Translations under genes and position numbers: made by a program
Part shown: one piece after another, positions 1-8,714 of the stretch
Numbering within the stretch: the stretch's first letter is position 1
Layout of the letters: each line of letters starts with the position of its first letter
Source: Streptomyces lienomycini
Lineage (GTDB): Bacteria > Actinomycetota > Actinomycetes > Streptomycetales > Streptomycetaceae
Length of the DNA: 64,000 nt
NCBI RefSeq assembly: GCF_027947595.1
Contig: NZ_CP116257.1
Location: 4,774,001 to 4,838,000, forward strand
Reading direction: 5' to 3'
Notes under the pieces: generated by a model
The model's input: only the letters and a program-made list of their open reading frames with translations
Databases searched by the model: none
Told to the model about the DNA's origin: nothing

Positions 1-943
1 TGATCTCCTGCCCGGCGGCGACCATGTCGTACATCCGGCTGACGTTGTCGAGGAGCGCGGCCCGGGAGGCGGCGATCTCGGCCGCCGCGTCCCCGACGGC
101 GTAGAGGACGTACGGGTCGTCCCGCACGGCCTGCCCGGTTATCTGCACGCGGTCGCGCTGGTAGGCGAGGTGGTGGGCGAGGGCGCCCTCGCACATGCCG
201 ATGACGGCGGAGGTGATGCCGAGCGGGAAGGCGGCGGAGAACGGCAGCCGGTAGGCGGGGTTGGTCAGGCCCGACTCGGCGGCCAGGGAACCGTCCACCA
301 CCTTGGCGTACTCGATGACCCGGTACGCGGGGACGAAGGCGTCCTTGACGACGACGTCCTTGCTGCCGGTGCCGCGCAGGCCGACGACGTCCCAGGAGTC
401 CTCGACGATCTCGTAGTCGGCGCGCGGCAGGATGACGTGCACGGATTGCGGCGGGTTCAGCCGGTTGCCGTCGGCGTCGGCGAGGAAGCCGCCGAGGAAG
501 ATCCACTGGCAGTGGTCGGTGCCGGAGGAGAACTGCCAGCGGCCGTTGAAGACGTAGCCGCCGTCGACGGGCCTGAGCAGGCCCATCGGCGCGTACGGGG
601 AGGCGATCCAGGTGTCCGGGTCCTCCCCCCAGACCTCTTCCTGGACCCGCGGGTCGGCCATCGCCATCTCCCAGGGGTGTACGCCGACGACACCGGCGAC
701 CCAGCCGGTGGCGCCGTCGCAGGCGGCGATCCGCATGACGGTCTCGGCGAACTCGCGCGGGTGCAGTTCGAGTCCGCCGTAGGTCTTGGGCTGGAGCATG
801 CGGATGGCGCCGACGTCGCGCAGGACCTTGACGGCCTGGTCGTCGAGCCGGCCGAGGGCTTCGTTGGCGGGGCCGAGGGCGCTGATCTCGTCGGCGCGTG
901 CCTCGACGGCCTCGAGTACGGGATTGGTCATGGCGGTGCTCAC
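1..943 (-). CDS. hsaA: HsaA-like flavin-dependent 3-HSA monooxygenase, oxygenase component (partial, C-terminus beyond the window)
   Basis: Acyl-CoA-dehydrogenase-fold oxygenase that uses reduced flavin to hydroxylate the phenolic steroid intermediate 3-HSA. The first 314 codons are visible; about 80 C-terminal residues are missing off the left edge, judging from the usual length near 394. Stretches such as [20 protein letters not shown] and [16 protein letters not shown] match the HsaA/HpaH pattern and are unlike true acyl-CoA dehydrogenases. The GTG start at 943 overlaps the upstream aldolase stop (GTGA); the alternative ATG at 931 is four codons in. It is the last visible gene of the leftward steroid operon. 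The flavin reductase partner is the divergent hsaB at 6858. Family assignment is strong, steroid substrate is inferred from neighbours. Confidence 0.85.
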   Translation of the reverse strand, partial: MSTAMTNPVLEAVEARADEISALGPANEALGRLDDQAVKVLRDVGAIRMLQPKTYGGLELHPREFAETVMRIAACDGATGWVAGVVGVHPWEMAMADPRVQEEVWGEDPDTWIASPYAPMGLLRPVDGGYVFNGRWQFSSGTDHCQWIFLGGFLADADGNRLNPPQSVHVILPRADYEIVEDSWDVVGLRGTGSKDVVVKDAFVPAYRVIEYAKVVDGSLAAESGLTNPAYRLPFSAAFPLGITSAVIGMCEGALAHHLAYQRDRVQITGQAVRDDPYVLYAVGDAAAEIAASRAALLDNVSRMYDMVAAGQEI

Positions 944-1992
944 TTCCCCGGGGAGGTCGGTGCGGTGGTGCGGTCCCTCTCGGCGAGGCCGACCGCGATC
1001 TCGATGAGCTGGTCCTCCTGGCCGCCGACGAGTTTGCGGCGCCCGGCCTCCAGCAGGATCTCGGCGCCGGACACCCCGTACTTGCCGGCCTGGCGGGCGG
1101 CGTGCTTCAGGAAGCTGGAGTAGACGCCGGCGTAGCCCATGGTCAGCGACATGCGATCGAGCAGGCACTCGCCGTCCATGACGGGCCGTACGACGTCCTC
1201 GGCGGCGTCGATGATCTTGAGCACGTCGATGCCGGTGCGGATGCCCAGGCGTTCGGCGACGGCGGCGAACCCCTCGACGGGGGTGTTGCCCGCGCCCGCG
1301 CCGAAGCGGCGGGTGGAGCCGTCGATCTGGGTGGCTCCGGCGCGCACGGCGAGCACCGAGTTGGCGACGCCGAGGCCGAGGTTCTCGTGGCCGTGGAAGC
1401 CGACCTGGGCGTCGTCGCCAAGTTCGGCGACGAGGGCGGCGATGCGGTCGCCGGTCTCCTCCATGACGAGGGCGCCGGCGGAGTCGACGACGTAGACGCA
1501 CTGGCAGCCGGCGTCGGCCATGACGCGCGCCTGCCGGGCCAGGGCCTCGGGCGGGCTGCTGTGCGACATCATCAGGAACCCGACGGTCTCCAGGCCCAGT
1601 TCGCGGGCGAGGCCGAAGTGCTGGACGGCGATGTCGGCCTCGGTGCAGTGGGTGGCGATCCGGCAGATCGAGGCGCCGTTGTCGGCGGCCTCGCGGATGT
1701 CGTCCTGGAGGCCGAGGCCGGGCAGCATCAGGAAGGCGATCTTCGCGCGCCGCGCGGTCTTCACCGCGGCCTTGATGAGTTCCTGCTCGGGGGTGTGGCT
1801 GAAGCCGTAGTTGAACGAGGACCCGCCGAGGCCGTCGCCGTGGGTGACCTCGATGACGGGGACGCCCGCGTCGTCGAGGGCGGCCACGATGGAGGTGACG
1901 TGGTCGACGGTGAACTGGTGCTGCTTGGCGTGCGAGCCGTCCCTGAGGGACGAGTCGGTGACGCGGATGTCCAGGTCGGTGCTGTAGGGCAT
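940..1992 (-). CDS. hsaF: 4-hydroxy-2-oxovalerate aldolase (HsaF/BphI/MhpE family)
   Basis: Class II pyruvate aldolase that splits 4-hydroxy-2-oxo acids into pyruvate and an aldehyde, which is passed to the partner acylating dehydrogenase. The 350-residue product shows the N-terminal [16 protein letters not shown] motif and the [11 protein letters not shown] metal-binding HxH element. I start it at ATG 1992 because a GAGGAG ribosome site precedes it. An in-frame upstream start would run into the end of the preceding gene. It lies 28 bases after hsaG and overlaps hsaA by GTGA. HsaF and HsaG normally form a channeling complex, which the adjacency supports. Confidence 0.93.
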   Translation of the reverse strand: MPYSTDLDIRVTDSSLRDGSHAKQHQFTVDHVTSIVAALDDAGVPVIEVTHGDGLGGSSFNYGFSHTPEQELIKAAVKTARRAKIAFLMLPGLGLQDDIREAADNGASICRIATHCTEADIAVQHFGLARELGLETVGFLMMSHSSPPEALARQARVMADAGCQCVYVVDSAGALVMEETGDRIAALVAELGDDAQVGFHGHENLGLGVANSVLAVRAGATQIDGSTRRFGAGAGNTPVEGFAAVAERLGIRTGIDVLKIIDAAEDVVRPVMDGECLLDRMSLTMGYAGVYSSFLKHAARQAGKYGVSGAEILLEAGRRKLVGGQEDQLIEIAVGLAERDRTTAPTSPGK

Positions 1993-2020
1993 GACTCGTG
2001 TACTCCTCGGTGGGCGGGTC

Positions 2021-2944
2021 TCAGGCACCGGCGCGGCGGGCGGTGATCCGCTGGGCGAAGCCCTCGCCGACCTTGGTGGCGGCGGCGGTCATGATGTCGA
2101 GGTTCCCGGAGTACGGGGGCAGGAAGTCGCCGGCGCCCTCCACCTCCAGGAACACCGCCACGCGGGCGAGTCCGCCGCTGACCGGGGTCGGCTCGTCGAA
2201 CTGCGGCTCGGTGCGCAGCCGGTAGCCGGGCACGTAGGAGGCGACCTTGGCGACGGTCTCGTGGATCGACGCGGTGACGGCGGCGTGGTCGGCGTCGGCG
2301 GGGATCGCGCAGAAGACGGTGTCCTGCATGAGCATCGGGGGTTCGGCCGGGTTCAGGATGATGATGGCCTTGCCCTGGGCGGCGCCGCCGATGGTCTCGA
2401 TGCCGCGGCTCGTGGTGAGGGTGAACTCGTCGATGTTGGCGCGGGTGCCGGGCCCGGCGGACGGCGAGGCGACGCTGGCGACGATCTCCGCGTACGGCAC
2501 CTCGGTGACCCGGGAGACGGCGTGCACGATCGGGATGGTGGCCTGTCCGCCGCAGGTGATGAGGGAGACGTTCGGCGCGTCGAGGTGGTCGCCGAGGTTG
2601 ACGGCGGGCACGACGGCGGGGCCGATGGCGGCCGGGGTCAGGTCGATGGCCTGGATGCCGAGTGCGGCGTACCGAGGCGCGTTGGCCTTGTGGACGTACG
2701 CGGAGGTCGCCTCGAAGACCAGGTCGGGCCGCTCGGCGGCGGACAGCAGCGGTTCGACGCCGTCGGCGCCGGTGTGCAGTCCGTGGTCGGCGGCGCGCTT
2801 GAGGCCGGGGCTCTGCGCGTCGATGCCGATCATCCAGCGCGGCTCGATGGTCTCGGAGCGCAGCAGCTTGTACATCAGGTCCGTGCCGATGTTGCCGGAT
2901 CCGACGATCGCGGCGGTCGCCTTGGTCACTGTTTCGAACCTCAT
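2021..2944 (-). CDS. hsaG: Acetaldehyde/propionaldehyde dehydrogenase, acylating (HsaG/MhpF/BphJ family)
   Basis: NAD-dependent acylating dehydrogenase converting the aldehyde from HsaF to its CoA thioester. The 307-residue length is typical. The Rossmann motif [18 protein letters not shown] is near residue 11 and the catalytic cysteine sits in [14 protein letters not shown]. Start is ATG 2944; no good Shine-Dalgarno precedes it, and the leader transcript contains a CU-repeat tract (see 2962-2982). It follows kshB by 53 bases, so it may be the start of a weaker internal transcriptional unit or simply be read through. Confidence 0.93.
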   Translation of the reverse strand: MRFETVTKATAAIVGSGNIGTDLMYKLLRSETIEPRWMIGIDAQSPGLKRAADHGLHTGADGVEPLLSAAERPDLVFEATSAYVHKANAPRYAALGIQAIDLTPAAIGPAVVPAVNLGDHLDAPNVSLITCGGQATIPIVHAVSRVTEVPYAEIVASVASPSAGPGTRANIDEFTLTTSRGIETIGGAAQGKAIIILNPAEPPMLMQDTVFCAIPADADHAAVTASIHETVAKVASYVPGYRLRTEPQFDEPTPVSGGLARVAVFLEVEGAGDFLPPYSGNLDIMTAAATKVGEGFAQRITARRAGA

Positions 2945-2961
2945 CCGAGTCGAGGGAGTCC

Positions 2962-2982
2962 AGAGAAGAGAGAGAGAGAGAG
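2962..2982. repeat. AG/CT low-complexity tract in the kshB-hsaG gap
   Basis: An almost pure AG dinucleotide run on the + strand, followed by a G run, fills the short gap between the kshB stop and the hsaG start. In the leftward transcript it reads as CU repeats and replaces the expected purine-rich ribosome site of hsaG. Function unknown; it may be a slippage-prone tract. Confidence 0.6.
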
Positions 2983-2997
2983 GGGGGCGGGAGGGGC

Positions 2998-4035
2998 TCA
3001 GCCGTCGTAGGTGACCTTCAGCCGGTCGCTGACCGGGCGTGCCTGGCAGGCGAGGACGAGTCCGTCGGCCAGGTCCCGGGCGTCGAGGACCTCGTTGCGT
3101 TCCATGACGACCTCGCCCTCCACGAGGACGCAGGCGCAGGCGCTGCACGCGCCCTCCCGGCAGGAGTAGGGGGCGTCGAGTCCGGCCGCGAGGAGCACGT
3201 CGAGCAGGGGTTTGCCGCGCGGCCAGTCGACGGTGTGGCTCTCCCCGTCCAGCTCCACCTCGGCCGTGCTGACGGGCCCCTCGGTGTCCGCCTGCGGGTC
3301 GTTGTCCGGCTCGGCGAACGGGTCGCCGGTCAGGGAGGTGAACCGCTCGACGGTGATCCGGCCGGCGGGCACCCCCAGGTCGGCGAGGGCGCCCGTGGCC
3401 AGGTCCATGAAGGGGCCCGGCCCGCACACGAAGGCGGGACGGTCGGCGTAGGGCGCGGCGAGGGCCCGCAGACCGGACGCCGTGGGCCTGCCCTGGAGGG
3501 ACTCCAGCCAGTGCAGGACGGTGAGCCGGTCGCCGTACTCCCGTGCCAGCGCGGTCAGTTCCTCGCGGAAGATGACGGACTGCTCGTCCCGGTTGGCGTA
3601 GACGAGGGTGACGCCGCCGGTCCCGGCGTGGAGTGCGGAGGTGAGGATCGACATGACCGGGGTGATGCCACTGCCCGCGGCGAGCAGCAGGAAGTCGCCG
3701 TCGAGGGAGTCGGGCGTGAAGGTGCCCGCGGGCCGCAGCACCTGGAGGGTGTCGCCCTCGGTGACGTGGTCGCAGATCCAGTGGGAGGCGTAGCCCCCGG
3801 CGGTGCGTTTGACGGTGACCTTGAGCAGCTCGTCGCGGACCGGGGAGCTGCACAGCGAGTAGCAGCGCGCGGCGCCGCCGTCCCGCTCGGAGGGCACCCG
3901 CAGGGTGAGGAACTGGCCCGGCCGGTAGGCGAACGCGGCCCGGTCCTCCTCGGCGGGCTCCAGGACCAGCGAGTGCGCGTCGGCCGTCTCCCGGATCACC
4001 TTGACGACGCGTACGGTCAGCGGCCCCGGGCTCAC
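2998..4035 (-). CDS. kshB: Ferredoxin reductase-type oxygenase reductase, KshB-like (FAD/NAD plus 2Fe-2S)
   Basis: Electron-transfer reductase of 345 residues. An N-terminal FAD domain has RCYSLCSSP (RxYS). The middle NAD domain has the [12 protein letters not shown] loop. A C-terminal plant-type ferredoxin domain has [15 protein letters not shown] followed by a distal Cys in LACQA, giving the four 2Fe-2S ligands. This order (reductase then C-terminal ferredoxin) is that of KshB and PaaE-like reductases. The GTG start at 4035 overlaps the kstD stop (GTGA). The oxygenase partner KshA is not in the window. The steroid 9-alpha-hydroxylase role is inferred from position between kstD and hsaG. Confidence 0.82.
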   Translation of the reverse strand: MSPGPLTVRVVKVIRETADAHSLVLEPAEEDRAAFAYRPGQFLTLRVPSERDGGAARCYSLCSSPVRDELLKVTVKRTAGGYASHWICDHVTEGDTLQVLRPAGTFTPDSLDGDFLLLAAGSGITPVMSILTSALHAGTGGVTLVYANRDEQSVIFREELTALAREYGDRLTVLHWLESLQGRPTASGLRALAAPYADRPAFVCGPGPFMDLATGALADLGVPAGRITVERFTSLTGDPFAEPDNDPQADTEGPVSTAEVELDGESHTVDWPRGKPLLDVLLAAGLDAPYSCREGACSACACVLVEGEVVMERNEVLDARDLADGLVLACQARPVSDRLKVTYDG

Positions 4036-5729
4036 GGCGTGTCCTGGGCGGTGGCGGCCCCGGGGCGGTCGGCGGCGGCCGCGTGCCGGGCGGCGATGTG
4101 GCCGAACACGATGGACGGGCCGATGGTGGCGCCCGGACCGGCGTACTCGCCTCCCATCACCGACGCCGAGGTGTTGCCGGTGGCGTACAGTCCGGCGATG
4201 GCCGAGCCGTCCTCGCGCAGCACCCGGCTGTGCTCGTCGCAGACCAGGCCGCCCTTGGTGCCGAGGTCGCCGACCTCGATGCGCACCGCGTAGTAGGGGG
4301 CCTTGTCGATCTCGTCGAGGTTGGGGTTGGTGAGGGTGGGGTCGCCGTAGTAGCGGTCGTAGGCGCTGTCGCCGCGGCCGAAGTCGGTGTCCTTGCCGGT
4401 GCGGGCGAAGCCGTTGAAGCGCGCCACGGTCTCGGCCAGCGTGTCGCGCGGGACGCCGATCCGCTCGGCGAGCTCCTCGATGCTGTCGGCGCGGTGCACG
4501 GTGCCCTTGTCGTAGAACGCCTTGGGGAACGGCAGGCCGGGCAGCACCTGGGCGAAGGGGTAGCGGGCGCGGGCCTTGGCGTCCATCACGAACCAGGCGG
4601 GGACGTGTCCGCCGGCCAGCTGGTCGTGGACGAAGTTGACGTACGGCGACGACTCGTTGGTGAAGCGCCTGCCGTCGCCGGAGACGATCACCGACGGCGG
4701 GATGCAGCGCTCGGAGACGAGCGGGATGGTGGCGCCGGAGGGGTGGTGCACGGACGGCATCCACCAGGCGTCGTCCATGAGGTCCAGTGCGGCACCGAGG
4801 GCCTGGCCGGCCGCGATGCCGTCGCCGACGTTCTCGACGGCTCCGGCGCTGTGGTTGTCCCGGCCGCCCTCGGGGAGGTACTTCTCGCGCATCTCCGGGT
4901 TGTGGTCGAAGCCGCCGGTGGCGAGGAGGACGCCACGCCGGGCGCCGACGCGCACGGTGCGGCCGTCGCGGGTGACGACGACTCCGGTGACCTTGCCGGC
5001 GTCGTCGACGACGAGTTCGGTCATCGGGCTGCGCAGCCACACCGGTACCCCGGCGTCCTTGAGGGCCATGCGCAGGCGGGCGACGAGGGCGCGGCCGCCG
5101 GTGGCCATGTGGCGGCGGCGCACGACGTTGGAGGAGACCCGCCAGGCGGCCACGACCGACGCCCAGCGTCCGCGCCAGGTCCGCTTGACCATGGCGAGGT
5201 CGCGGTAGTCCTTCGCGGTGATCCACAGGCCGAGGGGGCCCTTGAGGCTGTTGGGCCGCTGGTGCTTCTCGTCCTCGCCGAGCTTGCGGGTGTCGAACGG
5301 CAGCGCCTCCACGGACCGGCCGAGCGGGCGTCCGCCCTCGTACTCGGGGTGGTAGTCGGCGTACCCCTTGACCCAGAAGAACCGCATCCAGCGGCTCTTG
5401 CCGAGCAGCTCCATCGCGGCGGGCCCCTGGTCGACGTAGGCGTCGAGGCGGGCGTCGGGCACCCGGCCCTCGGTGAGCCGGTCCAGGTAGCGGCGGATCG
5501 ACTCGCGGCTGTCGTCGTGGCCCTTGGCGCGCAGGGTGGGGTTGTTGGGGATCCAGATGCCGCCGCCGGAGATGCCGGTGGTGCCGCCGTACATCGCGCC
5601 CTTCTCGACGACGACGGTGCTCAGTCCGCTGTCGGCGGCGGTCAGCGCGGCGGCCATGCCGCCCCCGCCGCTGCCGACGACGACGAAGTCGAACTCCTCG
5701 TCCCAGCCCTGCCGGGCGGGGGCGCTCAC
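4032..5729 (-). CDS. kstD: 3-ketosteroid dehydrogenase (KstD family flavoprotein)
   Basis: FAD enzyme that desaturates ring A of 3-ketosteroids. The product has 565 residues. The dinucleotide motif [20 protein letters not shown] is near residue 14. A C-terminal segment containing [14 protein letters not shown] and [17 protein letters not shown] is characteristic of KstD and separates it from plain fumarate reductases. GTG 5729 overlaps the hsaD stop; the frame shows GVSAPARQ with no better start. It lies second in the operon. Whether it introduces the delta-1 or delta-4 double bond cannot be decided by eye. Confidence 0.88.
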   Translation of the reverse strand: MSAPARQGWDEEFDFVVVGSGGGGMAAALTAADSGLSTVVVEKGAMYGGTTGISGGGIWIPNNPTLRAKGHDDSRESIRRYLDRLTEGRVPDARLDAYVDQGPAAMELLGKSRWMRFFWVKGYADYHPEYEGGRPLGRSVEALPFDTRKLGEDEKHQRPNSLKGPLGLWITAKDYRDLAMVKRTWRGRWASVVAAWRVSSNVVRRRHMATGGRALVARLRMALKDAGVPVWLRSPMTELVVDDAGKVTGVVVTRDGRTVRVGARRGVLLATGGFDHNPEMREKYLPEGGRDNHSAGAVENVGDGIAAGQALGAALDLMDDAWWMPSVHHPSGATIPLVSERCIPPSVIVSGDGRRFTNESSPYVNFVHDQLAGGHVPAWFVMDAKARARYPFAQVLPGLPFPKAFYDKGTVHRADSIEELAERIGVPRDTLAETVARFNGFARTGKDTDFGRGDSAYDRYYGDPTLTNPNLDEIDKAPYYAVRIEVGDLGTKGGLVCDEHSRVLREDGSAIAGLYATGNTSASVMGGEYAGPGATIGPSIVFGHIAARHAAAADRPGAATAQDTP

Positions 5730-6595
5730 GCCGCGTCCTTGCGGGTCAGGAAGGCGAGGACCGCGTTCTCCCAGGCGGCCTTCTGCTCGATCATCACCCA
5801 GTGCCCGCAGTCGGGGAAGACGTGCAGTTCGGCGTCCGGGATGGTGCGCATGGGCAGGAGCGCCATGTCGACGGGGCTGACGCGGTCGTCGCGGCCCCAG
5901 GTGAGCAGCGTCCTGGCCTTCAGCCGGTGCAGCAGCGCCCAGTACGGTGCCTCGTCGGAGGCGGCCGCGGCGGCGGCCCGGGCGGCGAAGGCCTCGCTGC
6001 CGTACATCAGGCGGGCGCTCGCGAGCGTCTCCGGGTCGGTGGCCTGCGCCCAGCGCTCCTCGATCAGTTCCTCGGTCACCAACGCCGGGTCGTACACCAT
6101 CGAGTGCAGCCACCGCACCAGGCGCTCGCGGGAGGGCGCGTCGGTGAACTCGGTGAGCAGCTTGATGCCTTCGCCGGGCGCCGGGCTGAACACGTTGCGG
6201 CCGATGCCGCCGATCGTCACCAGGCGTCGCACCCGCTCGGGGTGTGCCAGCGCGAAGCGGGTGCCGACGATGCCGCCCATGGAGTTGCCGATGATGTCGA
6301 CCTGCTGGAGGCCGAGGCCGTCCAGGAACCGGGTGACGGCCGAGGCCGCGGTGGCCATGGGGTGGCCGTCGGCCGGGTCACTGACCCCGAACCCCGGGAA
6401 CTCCAGGACGAGGCAGCGGAAGTGCTCGGCGAACGTGCCCAGGTTGTGGCGGTAGTTGCGCCAGCCGGTGACGCCGGGGCCCGAACCGTGCAACAGCAGC
6501 AGGGGCGGACCGTCTCCGGCCTCGTGGTAGCGCAGCACACCCTGATCTGTGGGGAGTTCGCGCAGTGTGGAGTCGTGGCTCAGCTCCGTCATCAT
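5726..6595 (-). CDS. hsaD: Alpha/beta hydrolase, meta-cleavage product hydrolase (HsaD-like)
   Basis: C-C bond hydrolase of the BphD/HsaD group, acting after extradiol ring cleavage of the steroid. The 289-residue product has the oxyanion segment LLLLHGSGPGVTGW, the nucleophile elbow DIIGNSMGG (Ser about 105), catalytic Asp in TWGRDDRVSP (about 237) and His in PDCGHWVMIEQ (about 265). It is the first gene of the leftward operon, so the promoter lies in 6596-6857. The start may be ATG 6595 or the next codon, also ATG. Confidence 0.88.
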   Translation of the reverse strand: MMTELSHDSTLRELPTDQGVLRYHEAGDGPPLLLLHGSGPGVTGWRNYRHNLGTFAEHFRCLVLEFPGFGVSDPADGHPMATAASAVTRFLDGLGLQQVDIIGNSMGGIVGTRFALAHPERVRRLVTIGGIGRNVFSPAPGEGIKLLTEFTDAPSRERLVRWLHSMVYDPALVTEELIEERWAQATDPETLASARLMYGSEAFAARAAAAAASDEAPYWALLHRLKARTLLTWGRDDRVSPVDMALLPMRTIPDAELHVFPDCGHWVMIEQKAAWENAVLAFLTRKDAA

Positions 6596-6602
6596 TCCCT
6601 GC

Positions 6603-6632
6603 CCTCAGTGGACCTCAGTGGACCTCGGTGGT
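6603..6632. promoter_or_regulatory. Three 10-bp direct repeats upstream of hsaD
   Basis: CCTCAGTGGA occurs twice in succession and a third time as CCTCGGTGGT, just upstream of the hsaD start in the hsaD-hsaB divergent gap. A spacing of one helical turn is suggestive of cooperative protein binding. A GAGACGTCTC palindrome lies further in at 6675-6684. No regulator can be assigned from sequence alone; the nearby IclR protein is a candidate. Confidence 0.4.
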
Positions 6633-6857
6633 CGGTGGTCCCGGACGGTAGTCAGGGCCGGCGGGGCCGCGCGGGAGACGTCTCGGTCAGCGGGATGCGT
6701 GCGGCGGGGGCGGGGGCCGCGCGTGCCTCGGGAGCGGGTCCGCGGGTGGTTCCACTCATCGGGAACGGGAGCCCGGCCCGGCCGGAGGGTGTCCTAGCTT
6801 CGGCCCCCTGCCCGCTCCCGGGCACATCACCGCACCGTCCCCCTCGAGGTGAAACCG

Positions 6858-7430
6858 ATGACCGCAGAGTCCCTGTCCCCGCCCGAGGCCGCCGAGGAGA
6901 CCGAGCCGACGCCCCTGCGGATGCGGCGCGTCATGGGCACCTTCGCGTCCGGCGTGACCGTCGTGACGGGGACGGGCCGGGACGGTGCCCCCGTGGGATT
7001 CGCCTGCCAGTCCTTCGCGTCCGTCTCCCTCGAACCGCCCCTGGTGCTGTTCTGCGCCGACCACCGCGGGCGTGCCTGGCCGAGGATCAGGGAGTCGGGC
7101 CGGTTCACCGTGAACATCCTCGGCGCGCAGCAGACGGATCTGTGCGGTCGGTTCGGGTCCAGCAAGGGCCGCAAGTTCGAGGGCCTGAGCTGGGAGTCGT
7201 CCCGCTGGGGCACTCCGTCGCTGCCCGGCGTACTGACGCGGGTGCACGCCGATGTGCACGACGTGCACGCGGCGGGCGACCACGACGTGGTGGTGGGCCG
7301 GGTCCTCGCCCTGGAGACGGTGACCGAACGGGAGCCGATGCTCTTCTTCCGCGGTGGCTTCGGTGTCCAGAGCCCGGCGGCCGCGGTCACGGCCTCCGAC
7401 GTGTGGGGGTGGGGCGACCACTGGGGATGA
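6858..7430 (+). CDS. hsaB: Flavin reductase, HsaB-like partner of HsaA
   Basis: Short-chain FMN reductase (Flavin_Reduct fold) that feeds reduced flavin to the HsaA oxygenase. The 190-residue product shows RRVMGTFASGVTVVTG, GFACQSFASVSLEPPLVLFC and ESGRFTVNIL, the conserved blocks of the family. ATG 6858 is chosen because GAGGTG ends six bases upstream; the in-frame GTG at 6849 overlaps that ribosome site. It diverges from the operon holding its partner, an arrangement that needs a shared control region. Confidence 0.88.
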   Translation: MTAESLSPPEAAEETEPTPLRMRRVMGTFASGVTVVTGTGRDGAPVGFACQSFASVSLEPPLVLFCADHRGRAWPRIRESGRFTVNILGAQQTDLCGRFGSSKGRKFEGLSWESSRWGTPSLPGVLTRVHADVHDVHAAGDHDVVVGRVLALETVTEREPMLFFRGGFGVQSPAAAVTASDVWGWGDHWG

Positions 7431-7470
7431 GCGGCACCGCGCCCGGGAGCTTCGCCGAAGATGCCGCCGG

Positions 7471-7600
7471 GCCCCACCGGAGGCCCCGGGGCTCCGCCGC
7501 AGGTCCCCGGACTCCGCCCGAGGTCCCCAGGGCTCGCCGCAGGTCCGCCGGGGCTTCGTCGGGCCTCGCTCGACCCCGCGGAACCCCGCTCGACCCCGCT
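7471..7600. repeat. Imperfect tandem repeat with 20-bp period
   Basis: Four successive 20-base units at 7471-7550 share the core CCGCNGAGGTCCCCGG in degenerate form. The same phase continues as two copies of GCTCGACCCCG at 7568 and 7588, exactly 20 bases apart. The array fills the gap between the convergent ends of hsaB and the iclR gene. It has no plausible start or codon bias of its own. It could be a terminator region or a replication-slippage product. Confidence 0.55.
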
Positions 7601-7657
7601 CGACGTCGTTCGCCCGGCTCCGTCGCGCCGGAACCCGGGGCCCGGCGCGTCGACCGC

Positions 7658-8551
7658 CTACTGCCAGTCGCCGTACTGGCCCGCCGCGAGCAGCCGGTCC
7701 ATGGCCTGCGCGGACCACGTCTCCTCCGGGGCGGGCGCGGGCCGGCGCGGCGTCCTGACCGGCGCCTGCCGCTGGGGGAACAACTCGTGCGACACCTGCC
7801 GGGCGGCGTCCACCACCAGCGGGGCGGCCTTCTCCAGGGGCGACCAGGCGTCCCCGACCAGGGAGATCGCGGCGACCGGGCCGTCGGGGCCGCGGACCGC
7901 CGCGGCGGCGCAGGCGATGTCGGGGAAGCACTCGCCGCGCTCGAAGGCGAGCCCGTGACGGCGCCGGATGCGGTCGAGTTCCTGGTGCAGGGTGCCGATG
8001 TCGCAGATGGTGCGCTGAGTCAGCCGGCCGATGGACTCGCCGGCCCGGGCCTCGACGTCCTCCGGTTCGAGCCAGGCGAGCATGGCCTTGCCGAGCGCCG
8101 TCGAATGGGCGGGTGCCCGACCGCCGACGCGCGAGGGGACGGTGGCGGCGAACCGGCCGCCGACCTTGTCGAGGTAGTACACCTCCGCCCCGTCCAGGAC
8201 GGCCAGGTGGACGACGAGCCCGGTCCGGATCTGCAGTTGGTGCAGCCGGGCCGCGGCGGCCTCGCGGATCCTGCTGTGCGCTCCGTCTCCCCCGCCGAAG
8301 CCCAGGGCCCGGCGCCCCAGCCCGTAGCCCAGGCCGGTGTGTTCGAGCCAGCGCAGCCGCACCAGTTGGTCGAGGATCCGGTGCGCCGTCGACCGGGGCA
8401 GCCGGGTGCACCGCGCCACTTCCTCCAGGGACAGCCGGGCTGTGCGGCCCTCGAACAGGTCCATGATGAGCGTCACCCGCTCGACCATCGACGGCGGCAA
8501 CTCGCGACGGACCGGCGCGTGCGTGGTGGGAAGACCATCGACAGCCGTCAT
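7658..8551 (-). CDS. IclR-family transcriptional regulator
   Basis: The 297-residue product has an N-terminal winged helix (about 20-80), including LSLEEVARCTRLPRSTAHRI as the helix-turn-helix. The C-terminal IclR effector domain contains HLAVLDGAEVYYLDKVGG, ALGKAMLAWL and the closing ISLVGDA region. IclR regulators often control aromatic or steroid-type catabolic genes nearby. Here it is convergent with hsaB, so a role in hsa control is an inference. A Pro/Arg-rich tail of about 40 residues follows the effector domain. Confidence 0.9.
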   Translation of the reverse strand: MTAVDGLPTTHAPVRRELPPSMVERVTLIMDLFEGRTARLSLEEVARCTRLPRSTAHRILDQLVRLRWLEHTGLGYGLGRRALGFGGGDGAHSRIREAAAARLHQLQIRTGLVVHLAVLDGAEVYYLDKVGGRFAATVPSRVGGRAPAHSTALGKAMLAWLEPEDVEARAGESIGRLTQRTICDIGTLHQELDRIRRRHGLAFERGECFPDIACAAAAVRGPDGPVAAISLVGDAWSPLEKAAPLVVDAARQVSHELFPQRQAPVRTPRRPAPAPEETWSAQAMDRLLAAGQYGDWQ

Positions 8552-8560
8552 GGGAGCCTC

Positions 8561-8598
8561 CAGTCACAGACTGAAATGAATTCTTGTTTTCCGGAATG
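8561..8598. promoter_or_regulatory. AT-rich promoter/operator region of the iclR gene
   Basis: Immediately upstream of the iclR start is an unusually AT-rich stretch. It contains the inverted repeat CAGTC-ACA-GACTG (8561-8573), GAATTC (8578-8583) and TTCCGGAA (8589-8596). Low GC and several small dyads suggest promoter and autoregulatory site; no -10/-35 pair is decisive. Confidence 0.4.
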
Positions 8599-8714
8599 TA
8601 ACAGCGCTCCCGAACGGTGAGAAGGGATGCGGGCGGCCTGTTTTGCGGCGGGCCGCCGGATCGCGGTCGGCGAGGGGGCCGGGAGCCCCGCCGCCGCGCC
8701 GCGGTCGCGCGGGC

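Noticed and set aside
2021..3853. 610-residue frame joining hsaG to an upstream extension
   Set aside because: The N-terminal 300 residues are Arg-rich shadow of kshB; hsaG proper begins at 2944 with the Rossmann motif at normal distance.
4083..6455. 790-residue open frame on the + strand opposite kstD and hsaD
   Set aside because: It is antisense to two genes with clear motifs; long open antisense frames are expected at this GC content. Its residues are mostly Gly/Ala/Val/Arg with no domain.
5801..8620. 939-residue + strand frame across hsaD, hsaB and iclR
   Set aside because: It runs through three well-supported genes in other frames or strands and has no ribosome site or recognisable domain.
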